64,000 nt of DNA. Source: Kiloniellaceae bacterium (lineage in GTDB: Bacteria > Pseudomonadota > Alphaproteobacteria > Kiloniellales > J153). Every line of letters begins with the position of its first letter. The stretch's first letter is position 1. The position numbers and the translations under genes are program-made. The notes beneath the pieces are model-generated. The model searched no databases and was not told the origin of the DNA. It saw only the letters and a list, made by a program, of their open reading frames with translations. Where the stretch lies: contig JAJFGJ010000036.1 of NCBI GenBank assembly GCA_021776175.1, forward strand, positions 330,589 to 394,588, written 5' to 3'. Of the stretch, positions 52,038 to 60,098 are shown in pieces.

Positions 52038-52772
52038 ATGTCAAGACACGCTAAATCCCAGGTGGCCAATAAGCCGCGCTTCGATCCACTCCAGAATGTC
52101 AAGAAGGGCGATGCGGCCTATCATGCGGTGCGGCGCTCGATCCTCCTGGGCCACACCCAACCTGGCGAAACCTTTCTCGAGCAACGCATCGCCGAGCAGC
52201 TCAATTGCAGCCAAGGCACGGTCCGCGAGGTTTTGCTGCGTCTGGAGCAGGACGGTTTAGTGCTGCGCCGGGGTTACCGCGGCACGGTCGTCTCAACGAC
52301 CTCGATTCAGGAAGCGGCCCAGATGGTCGAGATCCGAATCCAGATCGAATCGACAGGTGCGCGTCAATCCACCATGTCCATAGGCCGCGACATCCTGGCC
52401 GAGTTGGCCGCGATCACAAACGACATGGACGAAGCGGTACGCAATCTTGATTTCTATCGCTGCAGCGAACTCGACCGCGCATTTCATATGACCTTGTTCC
52501 ACCAAGCCGCCCTGCCCTCCCTCGAGCCGATCCTCAATCGCTGCGCCCTGCATATTCACCGTTTTACCTATCTGAACGCGGAAGAGATGGAGCCGGAATT
52601 GTCATTTGGCGACAACCACCGCGCCCTGCTCGAAGTTATCCAATCCCGCGACCCGGCCGCCGCCGCCAAGTCGATCAATTCTCACATCGGCCACGTCATC
52701 GAACGCTGGGCGCCGAACCTCATGGAAGAACTCAACAGGATACATAAGCACGAAAGCGCGCCGCTGAGATGA
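52038..52772 (+). CDS. GntR-family (FCD) transcriptional regulator
   Basis: A 244-residue regulator: winged helix (about residues 22-90, with AEQLNCSQGTVREVLLRLEQDGLV) and a C-terminal FCD effector domain with His-rich metal-ligand positions (CSELDRAFHMTLF, DNHRALLEVI, INSHIGHVIE). It is divergent from the transporter operon and probably regulates it in response to a small acid or metal-bound ligand. The start is 18 bases after the dyad at 51999-52019. Confidence 0.92.
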   Translation: MSRHAKSQVANKPRFDPLQNVKKGDAAYHAVRRSILLGHTQPGETFLEQRIAEQLNCSQGTVREVLLRLEQDGLVLRRGYRGTVVSTTSIQEAAQMVEIRIQIESTGARQSTMSIGRDILAELAAITNDMDEAVRNLDFYRCSELDRAFHMTLFHQAALPSLEPILNRCALHIHRFTYLNAEEMEPELSFGDNHRALLEVIQSRDPAAAAKSINSHIGHVIERWAPNLMEELNRIHKHESAPLR

Positions 52773-52895
52773 ATGCCCGCGTTCTCTAACAACCAGGACA
52801 CGTTAAGTGGATGGCCGGCGGCGGCATCCTGGGTGCCAGTATAAATTTCGTAATATGCCGTGAAGGCGCGGGCGGCCGATGGGTGGCCCAAGAGT

Positions 52896-53579
52896 TTATG
52901 CGGAAAGCCTGTCGTCTTCTTCCACTTCGCCGATCAGGTCTTGCAGGGTCTCCTTCTCGAAGTCCATGAAGCCCTTCGTTACTTCACAGAATTGCTTGCA
53001 AAAAGGATGACCGCTTTCATCGATAACCTTGTCGCAGAAGGTGGGCACCCATCGCGATAGATGCTCTTCATAAAACCTCTTTTCTATCTTTAAAATATTG
53101 GTGCCCAGTCCGTGGTCTTCTTTGGCCCACGCCTCGACCTCTTTCAATAGCAGCCGTTGCATGAATTCAAACTCGGCGCTGATATGATCGGGCATGCCGG
53201 TGAAGGAATCGCCCGTTTTTAAACCCACGGCTTCCATGAACTTCTTCACCGCGACCGTTTGCGCCCCCCAAAAGGCATTTGATTCTGAGAATCGTGTCTC
53301 CACATGCATGGATTCATGGGGAGAAAGATAAGAACCTGGCCCAAAGAATAGCCTTGTGTATTCAAGATTCAGGTCCTCAACAAGTTGCGTGCGGGGAGCA
53401 CTCGCGAACACTTCGTCCAGGGAGAGGTTGAGGGCATGCAAGGCGCCGGAGAATTCCGGCCCCTCGAGTTTGGATAGGAGAGCCTCAGATGGCGCCTCCC
53501 GGAAGACATCGGCCAAAAGGCCGTACACGTTGGCGCGCGCCATCGCCATGTTGACCATGTCGTCCCGGGAGGATGCCAT
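52896..53579 (-). CDS. TorD/DmsD-like molybdoenzyme chaperone
   Basis: A 227-residue cytosolic chaperone with the all-helical TorD/NarJ pattern. The diagnostic segment is LEYTRLFFGPGSYLSPHESMH (about residues 73-93); SAEFEFMQRLL and a histidine-containing FYEEHLSRWVPTFC follow. It would bind the twin-arginine signal of the catalytic subunit while cofactor is inserted. AAGGAG precedes the ATG. It is the last gene of the molybdoenzyme operon, 27 bases after the catalytic subunit gene. Confidence 0.92.
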   Translation of the reverse strand: MASSRDDMVNMAMARANVYGLLADVFREAPSEALLSKLEGPEFSGALHALNLSLDEVFASAPRTQLVEDLNLEYTRLFFGPGSYLSPHESMHVETRFSESNAFWGAQTVAVKKFMEAVGLKTGDSFTGMPDHISAEFEFMQRLLLKEVEAWAKEDHGLGTNILKIEKRFYEEHLSRWVPTFCDKVIDESGHPFCKQFCEVTKGFMDFEKETLQDLIGEVEEDDRLSA

Positions 53580-53606
53580 CGTTTTCTCTCCTTATCCTTA
53601 GGTAGC

Positions 53607-56132
53607 TTAAGCCTTTGAGACCCTTACAACCGTATCCATCCAACGCTGCGTTCCGCTGATCGGGTCGGAGCTGTTTGGAATGATCGCGTTCGGGTGGACG
53701 CCATGTTTCTTCCACGTCATGTTCTTGGCGTCAGGATCGCTGGATGCGCCACCATTGATCGGATCGCTTTTCCCCGATCCGTAGATGCCCGAATGCTGTC
53801 TGCCAAAGTGGTGAGAAATGGCGATAACACCGGGGACGATGCCTTCGGTGACGTAGGCGGTGGTCGTAATTTCCCCCAACTGGTTATGCACCTTAATTGG
53901 ATCGCCATCCTTGATGCCGCGTTCCGCGGCGGTCTTGGCGTTGATCCAGCCCGGGTTGTCGTGCTTGATCTCGGACAGCCACTTGCAATGGGTGGTCCGG
54001 GAGTGTGAGTGCACAGCGACCTTGTAGGTGGTCATGATCAATTCGTCCTTGGTCATGGCCTCGTGCTCGGGCGTCGGGGTATAGGTCGGGAACGGCGGCA
54101 GGCCCTTGTCTTTGAAATTGTCGGAATAAAAATCCAACAGGCCGGACTTGGTGAACTTCGTATTCGGCGGATAAGCCAGATACGCAGTGCCATCAATATC
54201 CTGGGCGACATAGGCTTTCTTGGCGCCCTTGGTGCCCAGATAACCGGCCTTTTTCGCATCGGCCTCGCTCTTGACGCCGGCCTTCTTCCAGTTCCAGTAG
54301 ACGCCGGTCTTCTCATCCATGATCACGCCGTCACCACTGACATCGACCTTCTTTTTATAGAAGCCGTAGTTACCTTTGTCGTTCGGATCGTGCCAGACGC
54401 CTTCCTTGACCATGTAATCGAAGCCGCCTACCTCCTTGACGCCGGGCGTCATCTCGCAGGATTGACGGACAAAGTCTTTCTTGTCCTTCCAGGCTAGTTC
54501 GAAGCCGATTCGCTTCGCCAGTTCGGGCCATACGTCGCCCTGGCACCTGGCCTCGCCCAAGGGTTTGACCAGAGGTTGCCGGATATAGAATTCGGCGATC
54601 TGGTTAGCGGACACCATGTCCTCCCAATCCCAACGTTCAAGATAGGTGACATCGGGCAGGATAAGGTCTGCGAACTGCGAGGATTCGTCATAGGAGATCG
54701 TCGATGTAATCAAGAACGGCATAATGCTCTCGTCCTTCATGATCGACTGCAGTTCCTTGTTATCGCCGTTGATGTAGACAGGATTATTGCAGCTCCACCA
54801 ATAGACCTTGGGCCGGCCGGCATGGCCGTCCTTGATCACCGGCAAAATCTGATGGCTAACATGGTGCGTCGGAAAGGCCGCTTCACCAGGGAAACCATCC
54901 TTGAGGTGCAGTCCCTTGTGAACCTTCGCCGCTGGCGTTGACGGGGCTTTCCATCCGGCACCGACGCCCATGACGCGCCCACCGGGCCTGTCCAGATTAT
55001 TGGTGATAGCGGCAAGCAGCATCGCGGCGCGTTCCTGGTCGGCGCCGTGATAATGCATGACGGTACCGCGATAGGTCACTAGGCACGCCGATTTGGCCTT
55101 GGCGAATCCGCGGGCGATCTCCCTAATCCTGGAGGCCGGAACACCGCTTCTCTCTTCCGCGAACTCGGGCGTGAGCTTAGCCACATGGTCCTTGACCGCG
55201 GCGATCTTCTGATCCGTCGTCGCATGATAATCCGGGGTCACTCGCATAAACTTGAAGTGGTCTTTCCTGAACAAGCCTTCGTTCATGATGACGTTTATCA
55301 TGGCCAGCATCACCAAGCCGTCATGGCCGGGGTTGATCGGAATCCACTCCGTCGACTTAGCAGCGGTGTTCGAAAGCCTGACATCGAAGGTGTAAAGCGG
55401 TACGCCGCGATCGACCATGGCCCGAATCAGGCGCTGCGATGTTGGGATATGATTGGTGTGGGTTTCGAACTGGTTGGACCCGAAGTTGACCACGAAGTCA
55501 GTCTTATCGTAGTCCCAATTGTCGTACATACCGCCCCATAGGCTTTCCTGGCCGACCCATTTGCCGGCCTCACACACCGAGGTGTGGTTGCCGATGGTCT
55601 TGGTGCCGTAGGCCGCCATGAAATCGTACATGGTTGCAGCCTGCGACGCCTTGTGCCGGCCGTATTGGTACATGAACAATTCAGGGGTACCGGCATCGCG
55701 AAGCGGTTTCAGTTTGGAAGCAACCAGGTCGAGAGCATCGTCCCAGGAGATCCGCTTCCATTTATGCTCGCCGCGTTTGCCGACTCGTTGCAACGGATAA
55801 AGGATCCGGTCCGGGAAGTAGACTTGATTAACCCCGGCCTGACCCTTGGCGCACAACTTGCCGAGAGTGCGGATGGAGTTGGGGTGGCCTTCGAGTTTCT
55901 TAAGCCGGCCGTCTTCGACATAACCCATCATCGCGTCACGGGTCACACACTGCCAGCAAGCCGTCGGTATGGCCTGGCGCTCCTTGCCGGTTACCGGCGA
56001 GAAATCGCGGCCGCCGTTTTGAAACTTAACGGTTCCGGCCAGTGCCTTCTTAGACCTCCCCGCGCCAGCAGCGAGCGCTGCTCCACTGGCTCCAGCAAGT
56101 GTCATGAAATTTCGACGATTTAACTTTTCCAT
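53607..56132 (-). CDS. Molybdopterin oxidoreductase catalytic subunit (PsrA/PhsA/ArrA/TtrA-like)
   Basis: An 841-residue periplasmic Mo-bisMGD enzyme of the complex iron-sulfur class, with a twin-arginine signal (LNRRNFMTLAG, residues 4-14). The N-terminal cluster motif is C59-x2-C62-x3-D66 ... C94: the third ligand is Asp where most members have Cys. C187 in NHTSVCEAGK lies where members of the polysulfide/thiosulfate/tetrathionate/arsenate group have the Mo-ligating Cys. The bisMGD-binding C-terminal domain begins near residue 690 (SRTTHCKWLSEIK, GVIAISHHFGRQHSG). I chose the ATG at 56132, eight bases after AAGGA. Partner genes are a four-cluster ferredoxin subunit and a 12-haem cytochrome upstream and a TorD-like chaperone downstream. 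Substrate not predictable by eye: a sulfur, selenium or arsenic oxyanion is likeliest. Confidence 0.9.
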   Translation of the reverse strand: MEKLNRRNFMTLAGASGAALAAGAGRSKKALAGTVKFQNGGRDFSPVTGKERQAIPTACWQCVTRDAMMGYVEDGRLKKLEGHPNSIRTLGKLCAKGQAGVNQVYFPDRILYPLQRVGKRGEHKWKRISWDDALDLVASKLKPLRDAGTPELFMYQYGRHKASQAATMYDFMAAYGTKTIGNHTSVCEAGKWVGQESLWGGMYDNWDYDKTDFVVNFGSNQFETHTNHIPTSQRLIRAMVDRGVPLYTFDVRLSNTAAKSTEWIPINPGHDGLVMLAMINVIMNEGLFRKDHFKFMRVTPDYHATTDQKIAAVKDHVAKLTPEFAEERSGVPASRIREIARGFAKAKSACLVTYRGTVMHYHGADQERAAMLLAAITNNLDRPGGRVMGVGAGWKAPSTPAAKVHKGLHLKDGFPGEAAFPTHHVSHQILPVIKDGHAGRPKVYWWSCNNPVYINGDNKELQSIMKDESIMPFLITSTISYDESSQFADLILPDVTYLERWDWEDMVSANQIAEFYIRQPLVKPLGEARCQGDVWPELAKRIGFELAWKDKKDFVRQSCEMTPGVKEVGGFDYMVKEGVWHDPNDKGNYGFYKKKVDVSGDGVIMDEKTGVYWNWKKAGVKSEADAKKAGYLGTKGAKKAYVAQDIDGTAYLAYPPNTKFTKSGLLDFYSDNFKDKGLPPFPTYTPTPEHEAMTKDELIMTTYKVAVHSHSRTTHCKWLSEIKHDNPGWINAKTAAERGIKDGDPIKVHNQLGEITTTAYVTEGIVPGVIAISHHFGRQHSGIYGSGKSDPINGGASSDPDAKNMTWKKHGVHPNAIIPNSSDPISGTQRWMDTVVRVSKA

Positions 56133-56160
56133 TTTCATCTTCCTTACCTTTTTGCTGGTC

Positions 56161-57003
56161 CTATGGAATTAGGTCCACGTAGTGGTCCAACTTGCCCTTT
56201 TCCCGTTTCGTGTAGAGATCCTTCAGCATGTTATCCGGATCGATATAGAAAACATGCGGATCGGTCCCCTCCTCGGGAAGCAGAACGTTCTTGGCAAGGT
56301 CATGTTCCTTGACCAGCTTGGCGACTTCACTGTTCGGATCGTTGAGGTCGCCAAAGATACGGGCACGGCCCTGGCAAGTGTTGACGCAGGACGGGTCGAT
56401 GCCGTTGGCGACCCTTTCCTTGCACATGTCGCACTTGTCGGCGGCTTGCTTTTCAGGCTTCTTTCCAGCCTGTACGAAGGGGTTGAACGAGCGGACGCCA
56501 TAGGGGCAGGCATCGATACATTTGCCGCAACCGATGCACAGATCCGAATCGATCAAAACCAAGCCGTCGGGGCGCTTGTAGGTCGCGCCGCCACGATAAC
56601 GGATCTTGCCGCCATCGGCCGTCTTGAAAGTCATGCGCTTACCCGGGTATTCCGGGCACACTTTGACGCAAGGCGGAACGCCGTCCTCCTTGTTGCCCTC
56701 GCAATGATTGCACATGATTGGCAGGAAGCCCTTCTTGGTATTCGGGAAGGTGCCTACTGTTTTTTCCTGGATAACGGTTCTGAACCGCCCCAAGGAGACA
56801 TCGTTCTCGGATTTGCAGGCCACGGTACAGGCCCTGCAACCGATGCATTTCCTCAAATCCATGACCATGGCCCAGCGTGGTGCGGTAACGGCCGCCTCGG
56901 CGGTTTCAGTTCCCGTGGCGAGCGCCGCCGCCCCAGCTACCGTTGCGCCCGCGCCCTTTAAGACGCTGCGGCGATCGATTTTTGGTTTGTCGATTATATT
57001 CAT
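56161..57003 (-). CDS. 4Fe-4S ferredoxin-type electron-transfer subunit
   Basis: A 280-residue subunit with four [4Fe-4S] motifs: CIGCRACTVAC, CNHC...CVKVC, CIGCGKCIDAC and CDMC...CVNTC, the DmsB/PsrB pattern. It has its own twin-arginine-like start (DRRSVLKGAGAT, residues 10-21) and an Ala-rich signal to residue 40, so it faces the periplasm like the catalytic subunit. It would relay electrons between the multihaem cytochrome and the Mo subunit. AGGAG lies nine bases upstream of the ATG. Confidence 0.93.
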   Translation of the reverse strand: MNIIDKPKIDRRSVLKGAGATVAGAAALATGTETAEAAVTAPRWAMVMDLRKCIGCRACTVACKSENDVSLGRFRTVIQEKTVGTFPNTKKGFLPIMCNHCEGNKEDGVPPCVKVCPEYPGKRMTFKTADGGKIRYRGGATYKRPDGLVLIDSDLCIGCGKCIDACPYGVRSFNPFVQAGKKPEKQAADKCDMCKERVANGIDPSCVNTCQGRARIFGDLNDPNSEVAKLVKEHDLAKNVLLPEEGTDPHVFYIDPDNMLKDLYTKREKGKLDHYVDLIP

Positions 57004-57088
57004 TGCATTTCTCTCCTTTGCGTCGTGCCTTCCAACATTGGTTTTTTAATATTTTTCAACTTCACAAGGAGCCCTAGCCCCTTCTTGC

Positions 57089-58603
57089 CTATCCACCGCC
57101 TTCCAACAGATCGATGGTGTCCTCGAAATTCACGAAGGCCTCATCCAGAATGGTGATGGCGTACTTCTTGTTGTGAACACCGTTTCCTATGCGAACGATC
57201 TCCAGGAACTTCCGACCCTCCACGATCATTCCCTTGGCCACCGTAATCTTCTCGGCGTCGATGCCGCTGTTCTTAGCGGCCTCCAGCGCTTCCGTCGCTT
57301 CAAGCTCAAGCTCTTCGGCGCCCTTGATTTCATTGCCAATCTGATTTCGCCAGTCAGACAGCATCTTCTTGTGTCCAGGGGTATGGCAGGCGGCACAGGT
57401 TTCGGGGGCGCCGGTGCGAACCGCGTGTCCCCTGCTTAATTGCTTCTGAAGGTGACATCCCATGCAGTTGGTGTTGACCTTGAACATCAAATGGGGCGTG
57501 GCACGGATACCTTCGGTCACGGGGATGCCAGCAAGCAGCATCTTCTGATACTTGTGCTGGTCCTGATGGCAGAGCGTGCAATCCTTACGTACGAAGTCCA
57601 AATGGTCGTCGCGTTTCTTGTGTTCGATGACGCTGTGACAATCGAAACAGTCGGCGGTCTGCTTGGCGACATGTTGATCATGCATCAGCTTGCCGTCATC
57701 GGCCTTGGACAGCAGATCCTTGCTGCGGTTATGGCATGTCAGGCATCCGTTGGAGACAACGTTACCGGTGTTGATTTCGCCATGACCCTTAACGACTTCG
57801 AAATGACACCCCTCGCAAGCGACCCCGGCCTCCTTGATGGTTTGATGGGTGATCGCCTTGACCTTGGAATCTTCCGCGCTGAGTTGTTCTTGCAGGGAAG
57901 TGGTCGGAATGACGTGACACATGTCGCACTTAGATGCGCCCTCGTTGAAATTGATTGAAGGCCTTTGCGTAAAACTGATTTTCTCGACCGCCTCTTCGCC
58001 AACTGTCACTTGTTCAATGACGGCTTTTTCCAGGGTGGGTTTTTCCAGCTTCAGGTGACAGAGGAAACAGATGTCTTTCGGAACCTCGAAATGCTTCTCT
58101 GCCGTCACCTTGAAGTGGCATGTGTCACAGGTAAGTTTCTGTCCCGCGAGGGCCTTATCTCCGAAATGGACCTTGTGCTTGAAGCGGACCTTCTCGGTGT
58201 ACTTGATTTCCGTGTCCTGGATTTTTTCAATCGAATGGCAGCCTGACTGAAGACAGGCCCCGTCCTTGATGACGGGGCGGATCGGTAAGGGAGCCTTGGG
58301 GTCGTAGAGGTAGGCCGCGAGATGGCGCAGGCCTTCCATCTTGGCCTTAAAGCCGTGTTTTTCACCGGGCAGGAAATGGCAGTCTATGCATTCCGCTTGG
58401 CTACCGTCTTTGCTGTTGCTGGCGTGGTGCTTGTTTTTTTTCCAGGCGGCGAACTGCTCGTCCATTGCGTGGCAGGAGCCGCCGCAGAACTCCGATTGCG
58501 ATGTGTAGGCTTCCTGGGCAAACCAGCCCCCGGCCAAGACGAATAGAATGACCGCGAAGCCAGCGGCTGCCGTACCCCATGTGAAGACAAAGGCGATCCT
58601 CAA
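57089..58603 (-). CDS. 12-haem NapC/NrfH-like membrane cytochrome c
   Basis: A 504-residue membrane-anchored multihaem cytochrome that probably exchanges electrons with the quinone pool on behalf of the molybdoenzyme, replacing a NrfD-type anchor. One N-terminal helix (about residues 5-28) precedes CGGSCHAM (CX3CH followed by Met, the NapC/NrfH first-haem layout). Eleven more sites follow: CIDCH, CLQSGCH (CX4CH), CDTCH, CFLCH, CDMCH, CEGCH, CLTCH, CFDCH, CTLCH, CMGCH and CAACH. The last 85 residues are helical. I chose the TTG at 58603 because GGGGAGG lies six bases upstream; a GTG at 58642 lacks any ribosome site. It is the first gene of the operon, behind a sigma54-type promoter. Confidence 0.88.
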   Translation of the reverse strand: MRIAFVFTWGTAAAGFAVILFVLAGGWFAQEAYTSQSEFCGGSCHAMDEQFAAWKKNKHHASNSKDGSQAECIDCHFLPGEKHGFKAKMEGLRHLAAYLYDPKAPLPIRPVIKDGACLQSGCHSIEKIQDTEIKYTEKVRFKHKVHFGDKALAGQKLTCDTCHFKVTAEKHFEVPKDICFLCHLKLEKPTLEKAVIEQVTVGEEAVEKISFTQRPSINFNEGASKCDMCHVIPTTSLQEQLSAEDSKVKAITHQTIKEAGVACEGCHFEVVKGHGEINTGNVVSNGCLTCHNRSKDLLSKADDGKLMHDQHVAKQTADCFDCHSVIEHKKRDDHLDFVRKDCTLCHQDQHKYQKMLLAGIPVTEGIRATPHLMFKVNTNCMGCHLQKQLSRGHAVRTGAPETCAACHTPGHKKMLSDWRNQIGNEIKGAEELELEATEALEAAKNSGIDAEKITVAKGMIVEGRKFLEIVRIGNGVHNKKYAITILDEAFVNFEDTIDLLEGGG

Positions 58604-58693
58604 GATCTGCCTCCCCGCAATTTTTTTTAAGCAAAACGCCACGCCCGAAAACGGGTATGGCCGTCATCGCCCATAATCTTGTATGAGGAGAGG

Positions 58694-58712
58694 AAGCAGG
58701 TTCCATGCCAAG
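58694..58712 (-). promoter_or_regulatory. Sigma54-type promoter of the molybdoenzyme operon
   Basis: On the minus strand CTTGGCATGGAACCTGCTT carries the invariant GG and GC of a -24/-12 promoter with exactly ten bases between them and matches TTGGCAC-N5-TTGCW at nearly all other positions. It would start transcription about 80-90 bases before the cytochrome TTG start. Confidence 0.7.
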
Positions 58713-58786
58713 CGGGACAAGTACCTGAACCCATGGATGATTCGGTTATCTACCTAGGGGGGACTGCTCAATCAGGCCTCGAAAAC

Positions 58787-58802
58787 GTTACCGGCTGGTA
58801 AC
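58787..58802. promoter_or_regulatory. GTTAC-N6-GTAAC inverted repeat (enhancer candidate 1)
   Basis: GTTACCGGCTGGTAAC is a perfect six-base-arm inverted repeat about 95 bases upstream of the sigma54 promoter, a usual distance for an enhancer site of an NtrC-type activator. The partner activator is likely the response regulator at 61573. Confidence 0.6.
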
Positions 58803-58878
58803 ATTGGATAAAAACGGGTAACAGCCTGAAAAGATCGCGTCCGACCAGTAACTTAGATTAGCAACTCACACTCTGGGT

Positions 58879-58894
58879 GTTACAGGACGGTAAC
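58879..58894. promoter_or_regulatory. GTTAC-N6-GTAAC inverted repeat (enhancer candidate 2)
   Basis: GTTACAGGACGGTAAC has the same arms and spacing as the first site. The two centres are 92 bases apart, near a whole number of helical turns, which would place both on one face of the DNA. Confidence 0.58.
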
Positions 58895-59162
58895 GAGTGG
58901 AATGATTATAACTTTCATTAACTCGCGGCCGGAAATTTGAAAATAGATCTGTTCTTAACGGCCGAATATCAAAACTGAAAAATAAAGGCTTGAAATGTGC
59001 ATGCGGGTAAAGCCATTGATACAGTGGAGTTGAAAAAAAACCACATCGATGGAAACAATGCCGATGGAAGGTGTTTGAGATTCGATAACACTAAAATGAG
59101 GCCGATAGACCTAATCCCTCAGCATACTACATGGGTTAATCCGGCAGGGTGGAGGCTACTCG

Positions 59163-60098
59163 ATGTTACGCAAGTGGGTTACGTATTTTGCTCTCATCTT
59201 GGGGACGCTTTTCGGCGTTACCGATTCTGCTTCCGCCGGCCATGTTGAAAATGGCGAGGTTACCAAACCCATACAATTCGGACTTACCGCTGTCGTCGTG
59301 CAGGATAACCTGCGTTTCTTGGACCAGTGGTCCCAATATCTGAGCGATAAGATAGGGCATCGTGTTGAATTTGCCCGACGGAAGTCCTACCGGGAAGTGA
59401 TGGACTTGTTGGATAGCGGCCGCATAGATTTCGCCTGGATCTGTGGCTATCCCTTTATCAAGAAACGCGATCCCGAATTTATCCAGTTACTATCCGTCCC
59501 GGTTTACGCCGGCAGGCCGCTGTATCATTCCTTTATCATCGTTCACAAGGACAGCCCCGATCGGGTGATTGAGGATCTGGAGGGCAAGGTTTTCGCTTTC
59601 TCGGATCCGGAGTCGAATTCCGGTTACCTGTTTCCACAGTTTCTGTTGGCTAGCCAAGGGAAAACTCTAGAGAGACATTTTCGCCAAACCTTTTTCACTT
59701 ACAGCCACGCTGAAACGATCGAAGCCGTTGCTGAACAGGTCGCCAATGGTGGAGCCGTTGATTCCTATATCTGGGAGTACTTGAAAGAAAAACGCCCGGC
59801 ACTCGTCAAAAATACACGGGTCATAAAGAAATCACCGGCGTTCGGATTTCCCCCGGTGGTCGCACGTATTGGCGCCGATCCCAAGTTGGTTCAAAAAATG
59901 AGGAATATCCTGCTAGGGATGTCCCGTGACCTTGAGGGGAAAAAGTTCCTGGCCGGCCTGAAATTGGACGGTTTCGGCGAGTCACCTCCCGAACTGTTCG
60001 ACGGTATCCGCGACATGGCTGCTATGACCCGCAAGGCACTGCCCTGGGCCAACGCAGCGGAGCGGAAGAAAAACGAGGTGGCGGCAGGTAAAGAATGA
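59163..60098 (+). CDS. PhnD-like periplasmic binding protein, sensor component
   Basis: A 311-residue periplasmic substrate-binding protein (PhnD-like fold) with a signal peptide cleaved near SASA (residue 25). It resembles the binding proteins that sit before oxyanion-sensing kinases (AioX/ArxX type) rather than transporter receptors, since no ABC genes follow. Landmarks are QFGLTAVVVQDNL, DLLDSGRIDFAWICGYPFIKK and SDPESNSGYLFPQFLL. Cys94 in AWICGYP is the only cysteine in the mature protein; AioX uses Cys for arsenite, so thiol-based ligand binding is conceivable. GGAGG precedes the ATG at 59163, and the stop overlaps the kinase start by ATGA. Ligand unknown. Confidence 0.87.
   Translation: MLRKWVTYFALILGTLFGVTDSASAGHVENGEVTKPIQFGLTAVVVQDNLRFLDQWSQYLSDKIGHRVEFARRKSYREVMDLLDSGRIDFAWICGYPFIKKRDPEFIQLLSVPVYAGRPLYHSFIIVHKDSPDRVIEDLEGKVFAFSDPESNSGYLFPQFLLASQGKTLERHFRQTFFTYSHAETIEAVAEQVANGGAVDSYIWEYLKEKRPALVKNTRVIKKSPAFGFPPVVARIGADPKLVQKMRNILLGMSRDLEGKKFLAGLKLDGFGESPPELFDGIRDMAAMTRKALPWANAAERKKNEVAAGKE

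Larger units (their letters stand above)
58604..59162. other. 559-base divergent control region, no gene
   Basis: No coding potential is visible. The region separates the molybdoenzyme operon (minus) from the sensor-kinase operon (plus). It holds a sigma54-type promoter for the minus side and two GTTAC-N6-GTAAC inverted repeats, described separately, plus isolated GTAAC half sites near 58818 and 58848. A weak GG-N10-GC pair at 58987-59000 points toward the plus genes but is not convincing. Confidence 0.7.

Noticed and set aside
58985..59002. Sigma54-like GG-N10-GC toward the sensor operon
   Set aside because: Only the two dinucleotides fit; the flanking bases (AGGCTT and GTGCA) diverge from consensus, so it was not called as a promoter.
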